Below are positions 33,571-43,739 of a DNA stretch of 64,000 nt, in pieces. A program made the position numbers and the translations under genes. A model generated the notes under the pieces. It worked only from the letters and a program-made list of their open reading frames with translations. It had not been told where the DNA came from and did not search any database. Each line of letters starts with the position of its first letter. Position 1 is the first letter of the stretch. Source of the stretch: Bacteroidia bacterium (lineage in GTDB: Bacteria > Bacteroidota > Bacteroidia > Palsa-965); the NCBI GenBank assembly GCA_025454955.1, contig JALONL010000005.1, positions 117,837 through 181,836 of the forward strand, read 5' to 3'.

Positions 33571-34251
33571 TTATTCTACCGTGCCGCCGGTTCTGTAGAT
33601 GTATTTGTCCACAGACTGCGCTTCGGGCGAATCTGGATACTCGGATTTGATTTGCTGATAAAGTTTCAGCGCCTCAGCCTTGTTTCCTTTGTCTTCGTAG
33701 GCCAGCGCGGCTTTCTTGAGGAAAATCGGACTGGTAAATTTATTGGGCTCGCGGCCGGCAGCTTTAATATAGTAGCTGATGGCCTCGTCAATTTGCTTGT
33801 TTTCCATGTGGGCATCGCCAAGCAAACCGATGGCGAGTGTGCCTACAAATTTATCGCTGGCATCAAACTCGTTGAGTACTTCGATGGCCTGGGCGGGCTT
33901 GCCGGTATTGAGGTAGCAGATGCCGAGGTAGTAGTTTGCCAGATTGCCTGCGGGGGTGTTGCCGTATTCATCGGCAATAGCAATGAGACCCATCATGTCG
34001 CCCTTGCCGTTCATGGCCAGGTTGAACGAGTCTTTTGCAAAAGCGGCTTCGGCGCGGAAAAGCGCGGAAGAGGCTTCTTCGGCACGCGGCTTCTGATACA
34101 GGTATTTCCAGCCCAGAAAACCACCGGCCAGTACCACTACTGCGCCCACAATGAGGAGCAGGCTTTTCTTGTTCTCTTCAATATAACGTTCCGTGCGGTC
34201 GAATGTGCCTTCGATGTCGATTACGGGACTGTCTTTTGTTTCTTTTGCCAT
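33571..34251 (-). CDS. Membrane-anchored TPR protein, YfgM-like
   Basis: 226 residues. A charged N-terminus, one membrane helix (about 30-50: SLLLIVGAVVVLAGGFLGWK) and then TPR-like repeats (LANYYLGICYLNTGKPAQAI, AISYYIKAAGREPNKF). The topology, with TPRs outside the cytoplasm, matches YfgM-type ancillary SecYEG/periplasmic chaperone factors, though a general anchor role is possible. ribH follows by 71 bases. Promoter candidate TATTTTTG at 34288-34295. Confidence 0.8.
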   Translation of the reverse strand: MAKETKDSPVIDIEGTFDRTERYIEENKKSLLLIVGAVVVLAGGFLGWKYLYQKPRAEEASSALFRAEAAFAKDSFNLAMNGKGDMMGLIAIADEYGNTPAGNLANYYLGICYLNTGKPAQAIEVLNEFDASDKFVGTLAIGLLGDAHMENKQIDEAISYYIKAAGREPNKFTSPIFLKKAALAYEDKGNKAEALKLYQQIKSEYPDSPEAQSVDKYIYRTGGTVE

Positions 34252-34287
34252 TATTCCTTAAATCAGAGAGTTATTTCTGACAGGCGG

Positions 34288-34295
34288 CAAAAATA
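34288..34295 (-). promoter_or_regulatory. Candidate Bacteroidota -7 element (TATTTTTG)
   Basis: Exact TAnnTTTG match on the minus strand, 36 bases before the TPR membrane protein ATG at 34251. Confidence 0.45.
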
Positions 34296-34421
34296 AGATT
34301 TTTTTCTGCCTCAGGCTACTTTCGGGGCAGATTTGTCGAAAAATATTCGCCAATATGCAGGGGTGCGGCGCGCAATTGCTTCCGAAAACCAATGCTTTTC
34401 AGCATTTTTGCAGTCTGAACT

Positions 34422-35549
34422 ATGCACCTGAGCCGCCTTTCCCTGCTTTCTTTTCGTAATTATGAAGATGCCGGGCTGCATCTCTGCCCCGGAATTAACT
34501 GTTTTGCCGGTTTAAACGGCTCGGGAAAGACCAATCTGCTCGATGCCATTCATTATTTAACCCTCTGCAAAAGCTTCCTCACCCCTGCCGACAGCCAGAA
34601 TATTCGCCACAGCGACCCGTTTTTTGTAATTCAGGGCGAGTTTGCCATGGACGACGGCACACCCGAAAATGTGTACTGTGCAGTAAAACGGGCGCAGAAA
34701 AAGGTATTTAAGCGCAACCAGAAAGAATACGAACGCCTTTCAGACCATATCGGGCTGCTGCCGCTGGTGGTGGTGGCTCCGGCCGATGCCGTGCTGGTAA
34801 CAGGCCACAGCGAAGAACGCCGCCGGTTTATGGACAGCGTAATTGCCCAGTACGACCGTCGCTACCTGGATGCGCTTATTGCCTACAACCGCATTCTGGC
34901 CCAGCGAAACGCCCTGCTCAAACAGGCCGCCGGAAATCCGCCCGACACCGGCACACTCGAAATCCTCAACCTGCAGCTCGAACAGTACGGCACACCCATA
35001 CACGAAGCCCGCCGCGCATTTACCCAAAACCTGCTCCCGCTTTTTCACGAGTACTACGCCCAACTCAGCGGCGGTGCCGAGGAAGTGGAATTGGTGTATG
35101 AATCGAAACTCAACCACACGCCCTTTGCCACATTGCTTGAAATGGCCTTTCAAAAAGATTGTGCGGTGGAACATACTTCGGCAGGCATTCACAAAGACGA
35201 TCTCGATTTCTCGGTGGCCGGCTTTCCGTTAAAACGCAGCGGTTCGCAGGGACAGCAGAAAACATTTTTAATTGCCCTCAAACTGGCGCAGTATGTGTTT
35301 TTAAAAAATGCCTCCGGAAAAAAACCGCTGCTGTTGCTCGATGATATTCACGACAAATTAGACGAAGAACGTTTGGAGCGATTGGCCGGAATTGTTACCG
35401 GCGACGCATTCGGGCAACTGTTTGTAACCGATACCAGCCGCGAGCGTATGATGAATCTGTTTGCCTCACGCCACCTTCCGTTTCAGCTTTTTTCGGTGGA
35501 AAAGGGACAGATAGAACAATTGGAATTATTTAAAACTTCGGCTTCCTGA
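34422..35549 (+). CDS. recF: DNA replication and repair protein RecF
   Basis: 375 residues. Walker A FAGLNGSGKTNLLDAI (about 28-43), the RecF signature around GSQGQQKTFLIALKLAQ, and Walker B PLLLLDDIHDKLDEERL are present. RecF loads RecA at gaps with RecO and RecR. It is not next to dnaA or gyrB, in line with the scattered order in Bacteroidota. A small hairpin (TCCTGA..TCAGGA) overlaps its end. The next 309 bases (35550-35858) contain no gene. Confidence 0.95.
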   Translation: MHLSRLSLLSFRNYEDAGLHLCPGINCFAGLNGSGKTNLLDAIHYLTLCKSFLTPADSQNIRHSDPFFVIQGEFAMDDGTPENVYCAVKRAQKKVFKRNQKEYERLSDHIGLLPLVVVAPADAVLVTGHSEERRRFMDSVIAQYDRRYLDALIAYNRILAQRNALLKQAAGNPPDTGTLEILNLQLEQYGTPIHEARRAFTQNLLPLFHEYYAQLSGGAEEVELVYESKLNHTPFATLLEMAFQKDCAVEHTSAGIHKDDLDFSVAGFPLKRSGSQGQQKTFLIALKLAQYVFLKNASGKKPLLLLDDIHDKLDEERLERLAGIVTGDAFGQLFVTDTSRERMMNLFASRHLPFQLFSVEKGQIEQLELFKTSAS

Positions 35550-35858
35550 TTTTTAATATTCAGGAAATGAATCCCTGCATTGATTATCCGGCATTTTCAT
35601 TTTTTTGAATACATTTTATTCTCATTTACACCGAAATAGACAATTCCTGCCCCTTACCCACTCTTTAACCGGAAAAAGAAATCTGTTTTAACCCGATTTG
35701 GATTAGCACTAATTAACACTAACCTATTTAGTATCCGTTTAGCGGGCATATTTAGTCTTGAAAATAAAATTTAATGTAGGTTTTGTGAGGTAATTCTTGA
35801 GGTTCGACGGTTGATTTTTATATCTTACAGGTGGCAAACATTCTCTCACAAAATTCCA

Positions 35859-38855
35859 ATGATGAAACGCTACTTACAATTACTCACGCTGATTCTGTGT
35901 TTCTGCGTATCGGCAGTATTTGCACAGGAAAGCCTGCGCCCTTCGGGGGCTGCATTGGCTGGTTTTGAAGAAAACCGCGGACAAATGCTCAGCGACAAAG
36001 GCGAGCCGGTGCCGGATGTATTTTTCAAATCGCATGTGCCGGGCATGAATATTTACCTTACCACAAAAGGTATCACCTATGTGCTCGTACACCACGAACA
36101 CGATCACGGACAGGGTAAGGAAGACGCTATTGAATTTGCGCGCATCGACATGAATCTTGCCGGAGCAAACATCAGTCGCAGGCAGATTCGTTTTGAGCAG
36201 CCGCTTCCGGGTTTTTACAATTACTACCTGCATCATTGTCCGCAGGGCATTACCAATGTGCAGCGGTATCAGCAGGTAATTGTAAAAGATGTGTATCCGG
36301 GCATCGACTGGCTCTGGCATGTTTCGGCGGAGAATGGGTTGAAATATGATTTTGTGGTGCATCCCGGTGCCTCGCCCGATGCCATACGCATGGTGTATCA
36401 GTGGGCCGATGTATCGGTAAACGCCACAGGCAGCAAAGTATTTCTGAAAACTCCGCTGGGCGAAATCAGCGAAGGCGAAGTGGAAAGTTATTGCGATAAA
36501 ATTCCGGTAAGCAGCCGTTTTGTGCTGAAAGGAAAAGAAGTGCGTTTTGAAACCGGTGCCTGGGACAAAAGCAAGGATTTAATTATTGACCCTCCGCTGG
36601 CACTGATGTGGGGCACCTACATTGGTGGCGATTCGTGGGAGAAGAACACCGATATTGACCATGTAATTGATGCGGCTGGAAATAATTTTGTGGCCTGCAA
36701 CACGCTTTCATCCACCTATCCCACTCAGAATCCAGGTGGTGGCGCCTATTTTCAGGGCACTACGGCCGGGCCTAATTTTAATATACAGGGCAAGGGCGGC
36801 GATGTGGGTATTATGAAATTTGATAATGCGGGAGTAATGCTATGGTCAACCTATTACGGTGGCTCGGCCGATGATAACGGCAATGGTATAAGCTGCGATG
36901 CAAACGGAAATATATACGTAACGGGCAATACCGAATCATCAAATTTCCCGCTGCAGGTGCTGGCGGGCGCATTTAACCAGACTGCGATGGGTGCATCGGA
37001 TGCATTTCTGCTGAAATTCGACAACAACGGTGTGCGCCTCTGGGCTACACACGTTGGTGGAGGCTGGGACGATGTGGCTTTTGGAATTGATGTGGATGTA
37101 AACAACAATGTGCTGCTTACCGGCCAAACCGCCTCTGCAAACCTGCCGCTGGTGAATGCGGGCGGAGGTTCGTTTTATCAGTCAACTATTGGCGGTATCA
37201 ACGATATTTTCATTATGCGTTTTGACCCTGCAGGCGTACAAACCTGGGGCACTTTTGCAGGAAGCGTGGCCGACGACTGGGGGAATTTTATAATTACCGA
37301 CGGCAGCGGAAAAGTGTATTTGGCCGGCACAGCCAGCGGTACAGGCTTTCCAACTGTAAATCCCGGCAACGGGGCCTATTACGAGCCTAACTTTCAGGGC
37401 GGTAATTTTACGCCTTTCTTGTTTCGTAATGATGTGGGTGATGCTGTATTTATGCGCTTTTCGGCCAGCGGTGTACTTGAATGGTCAACCTATTACGGTG
37501 GTACCGACAACGATGCCGGTCGGGGAATGGTGGTTGATCGAAACGGAAATATTTATGTCACCGGCGACACGCGTTCGGGCAATACAATTTCGTTGCAAAA
37601 CGGCGGTGCGGGTTCTTACAATCAGAGTCCGGGCGGACAGGGCGACGCATTTTACATGAAGTTTAACGCCCAGTGCCAGCGCGAATGGGCCACTACGTTT
37701 GGCGGCTCAGACGATGAGCAAAGCGGTGCAATAATAATAGACTCGTGCGGAAATATTTATGGCACCGGACACACATTCTCAAACAACATGCCCACGGTGA
37801 ATCCGGGCAACGGTGCGTTTTTCATTCCGGGCAATCTTTCAAACGACGATGTATATTTTGTGGGCTTCAACACGCAGCTTGCCCTTACCTGGTCAACCTA
37901 CAACGGTACCACCGGTTTCGATGAAAAAGGCACCTCGATAGAAGTAGATCCCAACGGACGCATTTTTGCCGTGGGCTACTGGTGCTTTTACAGCAACAGC
38001 AACGGGGTAATGAATCCCGGCGGCGGTGCTTATGTGAAAAACAATATTGATGCCGACGACTTTTTCATTATGAAATTTGATGCGGCTTCGTCGGGCACCA
38101 CCACCGCCGCAGTATCCGGCACCAACAACCAGTGCTTTAACGACTGCATCGGTACTGCCACCGCCACGGCATCGGGCTCGTGCCAGCCGCCGTTTACTTA
38201 CCTCTGGATCCCCACAGGCGATACGGTGGCCACACTTACCGGGCTTTGTGCCGATACCTATTCGGTAATTGTAACCGATGCGGCCGGTGTGAGCGATACG
38301 GCCGTAATTACCATTACAGCGCCGCCACCATTTTCGGGCACCATCAGCAACAACATTACCATAGAACCCGGCGATACCACCACACTCGTGGCCACTGGCG
38401 GTGGAACATACCTCTGGAGCACCGGCGACAGTACTTCGTCGATAGTGGTTTCGCCCAGCCAAACCACCACTTATTCCGTCATTGTATTTGATGCCAACGG
38501 CTGCCCCGATACACTTGCCGTGACGGTAACCACCGAGGAAAACTGCGCCCGTGCGGTGGAAAACATCATCATCCCCAACGTATTTACACCCAATGCCGAC
38601 GGTATAAACGATTTGTTTGAAGTGGCGTACGATCCCGAGTGCATTGTGGGCCTCCGCATTGATGTGTGGGACCGCTGGGGCTGGAAAGTACACGAAGGCG
38701 GACAAACCATAAACTGGTGGGACGGCCGCTACCGCAACGACAATAACAAGTATGTGACCGAAGGCGTGTACTACTACATTATCACCGGCACATCCATTAC
38801 CGGCGAGCCGTTTGAGAAAGCAGGCTTTGTGCATGTGTCCAACCCGCCGAGGTAA
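35859..38855 (+). CDS. SBBP-repeat surface protein with CHU_C (gliding/T9SS) domain
   Basis: 998 residues from the ATG at 35859 (MMKRYLQLLTLILCF, signal peptide to about residue 23). An N-terminal DUF7948-like domain (FEENRGQM, DVFFKSHVPG, WHVSAENGLKYDFVVHPGA) precedes about seven SBBP propeller repeats (WSTYYGGSADDNGNGI, GNIYVTGNT). A SprB-like/Ig-like region with CIGTATATASG and a gliding motility-associated C-terminal domain (NVFTPNADGINDLFEV, WDRWGWKVHEGG) close the protein. Predicted T9SS-exported and surface-attached; adhesive or recognition role inferred. Confidence 0.9.
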   Translation: MMKRYLQLLTLILCFCVSAVFAQESLRPSGAALAGFEENRGQMLSDKGEPVPDVFFKSHVPGMNIYLTTKGITYVLVHHEHDHGQGKEDAIEFARIDMNLAGANISRRQIRFEQPLPGFYNYYLHHCPQGITNVQRYQQVIVKDVYPGIDWLWHVSAENGLKYDFVVHPGASPDAIRMVYQWADVSVNATGSKVFLKTPLGEISEGEVESYCDKIPVSSRFVLKGKEVRFETGAWDKSKDLIIDPPLALMWGTYIGGDSWEKNTDIDHVIDAAGNNFVACNTLSSTYPTQNPGGGAYFQGTTAGPNFNIQGKGGDVGIMKFDNAGVMLWSTYYGGSADDNGNGISCDANGNIYVTGNTESSNFPLQVLAGAFNQTAMGASDAFLLKFDNNGVRLWATHVGGGWDDVAFGIDVDVNNNVLLTGQTASANLPLVNAGGGSFYQSTIGGINDIFIMRFDPAGVQTWGTFAGSVADDWGNFIITDGSGKVYLAGTASGTGFPTVNPGNGAYYEPNFQGGNFTPFLFRNDVGDAVFMRFSASGVLEWSTYYGGTDNDAGRGMVVDRNGNIYVTGDTRSGNTISLQNGGAGSYNQSPGGQGDAFYMKFNAQCQREWATTFGGSDDEQSGAIIIDSCGNIYGTGHTFSNNMPTVNPGNGAFFIPGNLSNDDVYFVGFNTQLALTWSTYNGTTGFDEKGTSIEVDPNGRIFAVGYWCFYSNSNGVMNPGGGAYVKNNIDADDFFIMKFDAASSGTTTAAVSGTNNQCFNDCIGTATATASGSCQPPFTYLWIPTGDTVATLTGLCADTYSVIVTDAAGVSDTAVITITAPPPFSGTISNNITIEPGDTTTLVATGGGTYLWSTGDSTSSIVVSPSQTTTYSVIVFDANGCPDTLAVTVTTEENCARAVENIIIPNVFTPNADGINDLFEVAYDPECIVGLRIDVWDRWGWKVHEGGQTINWWDGRYRNDNNKYVTEGVYYYIITGTSITGEPFEKAGFVHVSNPPR

Positions 38856-38887
38856 GCACAAATTACATTTGGCACGATTCTTTCTTT

Positions 38888-38919
38888 CCTAACCCGGTTG
38901 ACTGCTCAACCGGGTTAGG
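38888..38919. terminator. Strong hairpin, probable terminator
   Basis: Perfect 14-bp stem CCTAACCCGGTTGA with a 4-base loop, 33 bases after the stop of the SBBP/CHU_C gene. The following sequence is only moderately T-rich (GATTTTG). Confidence 0.6.
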
Positions 38920-38938
38920 CGATTTTGCCGAAACTCAT

Positions 38939-38946
38939 TACATTTG
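38939..38946 (+). promoter_or_regulatory. Candidate Bacteroidota -7 element (TACATTTG)
   Basis: Exact TAnnTTTG match 43 bases upstream of the TPR gene ATG at 38990 and just downstream of a terminator hairpin. Confidence 0.5.
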
Positions 38947-38989
38947 ACATTAGTTCCACCGAAGAACTCCAAACTTAACGCTTTACTAC

Positions 38990-40090
38990 ATGAACATTCG
39001 TTACGCATTTGCCCTGCTGTTGTGTGCAACCCTTTTTACACAACTTGCAGCACAACCGGCCAAATCGACAAAAGGTACCACTGCCGCCACTAAAAATACC
39101 TATACAGGTCCTTCTGCCGCCGGCGATGAGAAGCTCGATAAAGGCGATTTCAGCGGAGCATTGGCGGCCTACGGGCCCGAAATTGCAAAGATTGATGCGG
39201 AGGCAAAAAGCCTTGTGAAACTTCGCATGGATTATGTGAAGATGAGCGAGTACGAAAAAGCCCTGCAGGATGCTTCACAAATCAACTCAGCCAAAACCGA
39301 CTGGGCCAAACTGTATTACGGTCGCGCCATGGCCAATGCAGGACTGGGCAAAAAGGGCGAATCAAAACCCGATCTGGATATTGCCATTGCACTCGATCCG
39401 GGTATGGCCGATGCGTACTATCAGCGCGCCATGCTTAACACTTCGGCCGAAAACCGCGACAATGCCTGTATGGACATCAGCCGCGCCGCTTCAATGGGTC
39501 ATGTAAAAGCCAAGTCGGCTTTCGACGATAATTTTTGCTGGAACCAGGCAAACATTCATGTAAAGAATGGCGAATCGAGCCTGCGTATGCGCAAGTACGA
39601 TGAGGCGTTGAGAGAATTCGACATTGCCGTGGCCCTTTGCCCCGACTCGGGCAAATTCCTCACCCGCCGCGGACAGGCGCACTTAGGTTTGGGACACAAA
39701 ACACAGGCGCTCGAAGATTTCAACAAGGCCACACTTATTGCACCCAAATCGCCCGATGCGTTTTACCAGCTTGGTCTTTACTACTTCGGTCTCGATAACC
39801 ACGACAAAGCGTTCGACTATTTCACCAGCGCCATAAACAACGACCCGCGCAACTACGATGCCTACATGTATCGCGCACAGTGCTGCGAGCGCCGCAACCA
39901 GCTTACTTCGGCAATTTACGATTACGGCATGGCCGTTTCATTACGCCCCGACGATCCCGAAGCCTACTACCGCCGCGGCATGATTGAACGCGAAATGAAA
40001 GACATGATGAACGCCTGCAAAGACTTCAGCCGCGCAGCCGGTATGAATCATGCTGATGCTGCGGAGTATCTGAAAGAATGCAGAAACTAA
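38990..40090 (+). CDS. Secreted TPR protein
   Basis: 366 residues with a signal peptide (MNIRYAFALLLCATLFTQLAA). After a Thr/Ala/Lys-rich linker there are about seven TPR units (YGRAMANAGLGKKGESKPDL, YQLGLYYFGLDNHDKAFDYF, YRAQCCERRNQLTSAIYDYG). Two segments carry a CxDxSRAAxMxHxxA pattern (MDISRAASMGHVKA; CKDFSRAAGMNHADA), a Sel1-like variation. Probably a periplasmic interaction scaffold. A strong terminator follows. Confidence 0.8.
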   Translation: MNIRYAFALLLCATLFTQLAAQPAKSTKGTTAATKNTYTGPSAAGDEKLDKGDFSGALAAYGPEIAKIDAEAKSLVKLRMDYVKMSEYEKALQDASQINSAKTDWAKLYYGRAMANAGLGKKGESKPDLDIAIALDPGMADAYYQRAMLNTSAENRDNACMDISRAASMGHVKAKSAFDDNFCWNQANIHVKNGESSLRMRKYDEALREFDIAVALCPDSGKFLTRRGQAHLGLGHKTQALEDFNKATLIAPKSPDAFYQLGLYYFGLDNHDKAFDYFTSAINNDPRNYDAYMYRAQCCERRNQLTSAIYDYGMAVSLRPDDPEAYYRRGMIEREMKDMMNACKDFSRAAGMNHADAAEYLKECRN

Positions 40091-40117
40091 ATTCATAATC
40101 CATTACAGATTATCTGA

Positions 40118-40152
40118 AAGCCACCCGGACAATTTCGTCCGGGTGGCTTTTT
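40118..40152 (+). terminator. Intrinsic terminator after the TPR gene
   Basis: 13-bp stem AAGCCACCCGGAC/GTCCGGGTGGCTT with a 5-base loop followed by TTTTT, 27 bases after the stop of the TPR gene. Confidence 0.9.
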
Positions 40153-40270
40153 AATTGCCGGTTTTTAAGCAATTCATTACACCTTTCCCAAATAATTAAG
40201 TACAAACCATGAGCCTGTTTTTCCTTTTGCTTCTTACAAAGTCCGATATTTGCCCCATACACTGCCATGT

Positions 40271-41692
40271 ATGAAAGCACTGCAACTCATCAGGTTGCTC
40301 AGCCCGAAAGAACGTGATGAATTCAGTCACCATCTCCGTTTTCTGAAAAACGAACGAACCGGGCTTGCCTTTTCTTTTCTGGCCAAAAGCCGGGAAGAAC
40401 CGGGTGCCGACCTGCATGAAAAACTCTTCAAACAAATTTTCGGAAAGGCCTGGAGCAAGAAAGACGATTACCTGCTGCGCAACGAACTTCGTTTGCTGAG
40501 TCGTCAGCTTGAATCGTTTATGGCGCGCAAACTTTTTGATCTTTCAGATCAGAAGTACGATACCGAAGCCAACTACCTTTACCTCACCTCGCTGCTCGAA
40601 CGCGAGGCCTGGGATTTGTTTGAACGCGAAGCACAGCAGGCCATACGCGAGGCCGAAAGTGCCAACAATTTCAGAATACTCATCCGCCTTCGCGAGTTAT
40701 ACCTGCACTACCTTACCGTATGCCCCGAACATTCGGAGCAGCGTACCAAGCACCATAAAGAATCGGTAGAGGCATTCGACATCATCAGGTATCGTGTAAA
40801 TGAATATTTGAAAGGCGAAATTGGCATTTACCGTGCGCAGCTTGCCCGCACCGAGCATGAGGTAAATCCGGCCACTCCTCTTGCCCTGCCTCCCCTGCCC
40901 GATTATCCCGAAATGAGCGGCGATCCGTTTGTGAGGTATTATAATGCCGCCGCAGAAGCCTATCTCAACCGGGGCGAAAAAACCATTCACGCACTCAAAG
41001 AAGTGCTGAGCCTTATTGACGTGGTATCGCCGGGGCTTATTGAAATGCCGCACCGCAGGCAGATTATCAATGCCAATATTGCGCTCGAATATTTTCTGCT
41101 TGGTCGCCACGAAGAGGCCGATGTGTTTTACAAGGAAGTAATGAACAGCCCCAAACATCCGAGCACACACCGGCAGGCTGCAGTGGCGTTTAACTACATT
41201 TCCAACCTCATCCGCCTGAGCCGCTATGCCGAGGCGCTGGAGGAAATAAACAAATTCGAAAAAACCCTGCGCCGCATTGGCGGCCTCTGGGAACGCGCAC
41301 TTTGCCAGATGGTGATGTGCCTCATTTACACCAACCGCCACCACGAAGCCAAGCAGCTTATTCTCGAAAACAACAGTGCGGTTGATTACGATGTGCTGCT
41401 TTACATGCGGCTGGCACTGGCCATTGCCTTTTACAGGGAAGACAAAACCGATCTCTGCCTGCGCGAACTCGAAAACATTGAACAAAGCCTGCGCCGCGCA
41501 TCCGATCAGTTTCAACCCTTTATTCACGTAGTGCGCATTTTCAGCAAAGCCGTGCAGCGGCCCGATAATGTACGCTCACGAAAAGCCATTCAACACAGTA
41601 TCGATGAATATCGTAAAGTGTGGAGCAGCCGGTTTGATATGCTGCCCGTGAAATGGATTCTGGAATTTGCGCAGAAGGAAATTGCAGGGTAA
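40271..41692 (+). CDS. Large helical-repeat protein of unknown function
   Basis: 473 residues from the ATG at 40271 (MKALQLIRLLSPKERDEFSH). No signal peptide. All-helical with a basic N-terminus; the middle and end have TPR-like hairpins (AALEYFLLGRHEEADVFYK-like, YISNLIRLSRYAEALEEI, EKALCQMVMCLIYTNRHHEA-like). The opening segment, a helical domain with L-x-x-L-S-x-x-E, recurs in Bacteroidota proteins of similar size that I cannot name. Compare the protein at 28801-30354. Cytoplasmic scaffold is the best guess. Confidence 0.7.
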   Translation: MKALQLIRLLSPKERDEFSHHLRFLKNERTGLAFSFLAKSREEPGADLHEKLFKQIFGKAWSKKDDYLLRNELRLLSRQLESFMARKLFDLSDQKYDTEANYLYLTSLLEREAWDLFEREAQQAIREAESANNFRILIRLRELYLHYLTVCPEHSEQRTKHHKESVEAFDIIRYRVNEYLKGEIGIYRAQLARTEHEVNPATPLALPPLPDYPEMSGDPFVRYYNAAAEAYLNRGEKTIHALKEVLSLIDVVSPGLIEMPHRRQIINANIALEYFLLGRHEEADVFYKEVMNSPKHPSTHRQAAVAFNYISNLIRLSRYAEALEEINKFEKTLRRIGGLWERALCQMVMCLIYTNRHHEAKQLILENNSAVDYDVLLYMRLALAIAFYREDKTDLCLRELENIEQSLRRASDQFQPFIHVVRIFSKAVQRPDNVRSRKAIQHSIDEYRKVWSSRFDMLPVKWILEFAQKEIAG

Positions 41693-41705
41693 AATTAATC
41701 TACGA

Positions 41706-41737
41706 AAAACGACCGGCCACCTCAGGCCGGTCGTTTT
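41706..41737. terminator. Bidirectional terminator
   Basis: 13-bp stem AAAACGACCGGCC/GGCCGGTCGTTTT with a 6-base loop between the convergent helical-repeat gene (+) and the T9SS cargo gene (-). Confidence 0.9.
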
Positions 41738-41760
41738 ATGTGTACAGCATGATAAGCAGT

Positions 41761-43419
41761 TTATTCGCGGATGAGTTTTTGGCTGTATTTGCCGCTTTCA
41801 GAATTTATAACAATCACGTACACACCTGGAGCAAAAGCAGTCATATCAATTACATACTGATTAGAAGTAGCATTGAGCTGGCCCTGCCAGATTTCTTTTC
41901 CGGTGAGATCAAATACACTGATGCTTCCATTTTCGGGTTTGGGCAGTGTGATATTGAAAAGAGCATCAGAAGGATTGGGCGAAACGGTAAAGTAGTTGGC
42001 AGCGTTTTGCGTGGCAGGTTGTGAAGCAATTCTTTCTCCGCCTCCGTTTGAAAGTACTTCTATTGTCCAGAAGTCAACCGTTTCTGAACCGTCGGGCAAT
42101 ATGCAACTCACATAATACTCGGTAGTAACTGAGGGACTAACCTCGGTGGCCACATTGGGATAGCCGTTGTAAATTGTGGTAAGCGTATGCATATCCACCA
42201 CTTTTACCCAATAATCATTTGAGTTTATGTCATCAATATGTGGCATGATGATACCCGTTTTGCCCTGGTCTATCATTTCGCTCGACTGGTTGAGGTCGAG
42301 TCGTTGAAATAAAGAAGTAGAAACAGTTACAGGAATTCTTACCCTGTCAACGCATCCATTGGCATTATTGGTGAGCCTAACCATGTACCTAGTATTGACT
42401 ACAGGAGTATAGGTTGCCGAAAGCGAAACGGGTGTGGCACCGGCAGTGGTACCCGGCAGAATTTGAAGATTATAGCCCGGGAAAAATCCTGTCGCGGAAA
42501 TAGTAATCGGCTGTCCTGTTATCAGGTTTTGAGGGCCGGTGGGTGATACCGACATTAACTGCGGGCCGGCTGTCCAGTTTACTACTATGTCTGCATCCAT
42601 CATCAGCGCAGCAATATGATGCATAGATGCGCTTGAAGCATTGGTATTGACCCTTACAATTAATCTGTTTGGGCCGGAGGATTCAAAATACCAGGTTGGA
42701 ATGTTGATTTGCACAGCAGGAATGTAGGTAGAAAACGGCCCATTCGGCATATTGGGTGAATAAGGAGGCTGATCGTTAAAATTATTACCGGCTGCATGAG
42801 CATTAAATACTTCCAGGTAATTTGTATGCGGGAAATTGGGAGAAGAAGGTAACGAAGGGTAATTGGGCAGCGTCAGCATCTTTCCGTTTATCTCCACTGA
42901 AACAATACCATCACCGGTTAGCAGCCGAAGATCGAGGTAAGCCGACTGAATGGATGAATTACAGGTTTTTCCAAAGTCAAAATCTCTGGCAAATAAATAA
43001 TTCCCGGGAGTAGTGGGAAGCAAATCGCCTTTATAATCGATAATCATATTATTTGAGCTATTATACAGATCGTTTGGCAACACATTGGGAGCAATCATCC
43101 TTACATCGGGGTTAATACTTTGAAATGAAGTTTGCCAATTGCTCGAATTATAACTCGGGCACCAGCAATTCATGTAGTAATATTCCCGGCCGGTGGAAGT
43201 ATAGTCCGGAATAGCCGACCAGTCGCCGCTTACCGGATTTTGTCTGAGCAGTTTCCAGTTGCTGTCATCAATACCACAAGGCATAAGTGCGGGCTGATTC
43301 GGAGGCGGGACATTATATACACCTGTACTCAGATTAATAACAGAAGTTTGAGGCTGTGCCTGCAGGTTAATTCCTGTTCCTGCAATAAATAAGGCAAAAA
43401 CAATTTTTTTCATACGCAT
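41761..43419 (-). CDS. T9SS cargo protein with type A sorting domain
   Basis: 552 residues from the ATG at 43419 (MRMKKIVFALFIAGTGINLQ; a second ATG is two codons on). Signal peptide to about residue 22. The middle region contains an IPT/Ig-like segment (SVSPTGPQNLITGQPITISA), and the end is a type A sorting domain (NYFTVSPNPSDALFNITL, PENGSISVFDLTGKEIWQG, FAPGVYVIVIN). No enzyme motif found. Secreted or surface-attached. The LytTR regulator gene is divergent from it across 320 bases, so local control is possible but unproven. Confidence 0.85.
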   Translation of the reverse strand: MRMKKIVFALFIAGTGINLQAQPQTSVINLSTGVYNVPPPNQPALMPCGIDDSNWKLLRQNPVSGDWSAIPDYTSTGREYYYMNCWCPSYNSSNWQTSFQSINPDVRMIAPNVLPNDLYNSSNNMIIDYKGDLLPTTPGNYLFARDFDFGKTCNSSIQSAYLDLRLLTGDGIVSVEINGKMLTLPNYPSLPSSPNFPHTNYLEVFNAHAAGNNFNDQPPYSPNMPNGPFSTYIPAVQINIPTWYFESSGPNRLIVRVNTNASSASMHHIAALMMDADIVVNWTAGPQLMSVSPTGPQNLITGQPITISATGFFPGYNLQILPGTTAGATPVSLSATYTPVVNTRYMVRLTNNANGCVDRVRIPVTVSTSLFQRLDLNQSSEMIDQGKTGIIMPHIDDINSNDYWVKVVDMHTLTTIYNGYPNVATEVSPSVTTEYYVSCILPDGSETVDFWTIEVLSNGGGERIASQPATQNAANYFTVSPNPSDALFNITLPKPENGSISVFDLTGKEIWQGQLNATSNQYVIDMTAFAPGVYVIVINSESGKYSQKLIRE

Positions 43420-43739
43420 TTGTTTTGGTGAGATGAATGATTGGTTTGAGAAATTATTCATCCAATATTACATTCACACCGGGCCATCAATCAATTGATG
43501 CAGCCTGGAAACCGGTTCCGGATAAATAAGTGGTTCATTTCTCAGGATGGTTTGCTTTAGATTGCATTTATCACGATCTTATTAACATAAAAATAACCTC
43601 GCCCGGTTAAGCATAATTTCATGCCTTGAAAATCCGGTTTGGATAAATAAAAGATAGCTTTCGGGCGTTTAACTTGAGCAAAATCATTTTTTATTATTTC
43701 CTGTGTTTATTATTTTAATGCAAACCAACCCCATACTCT

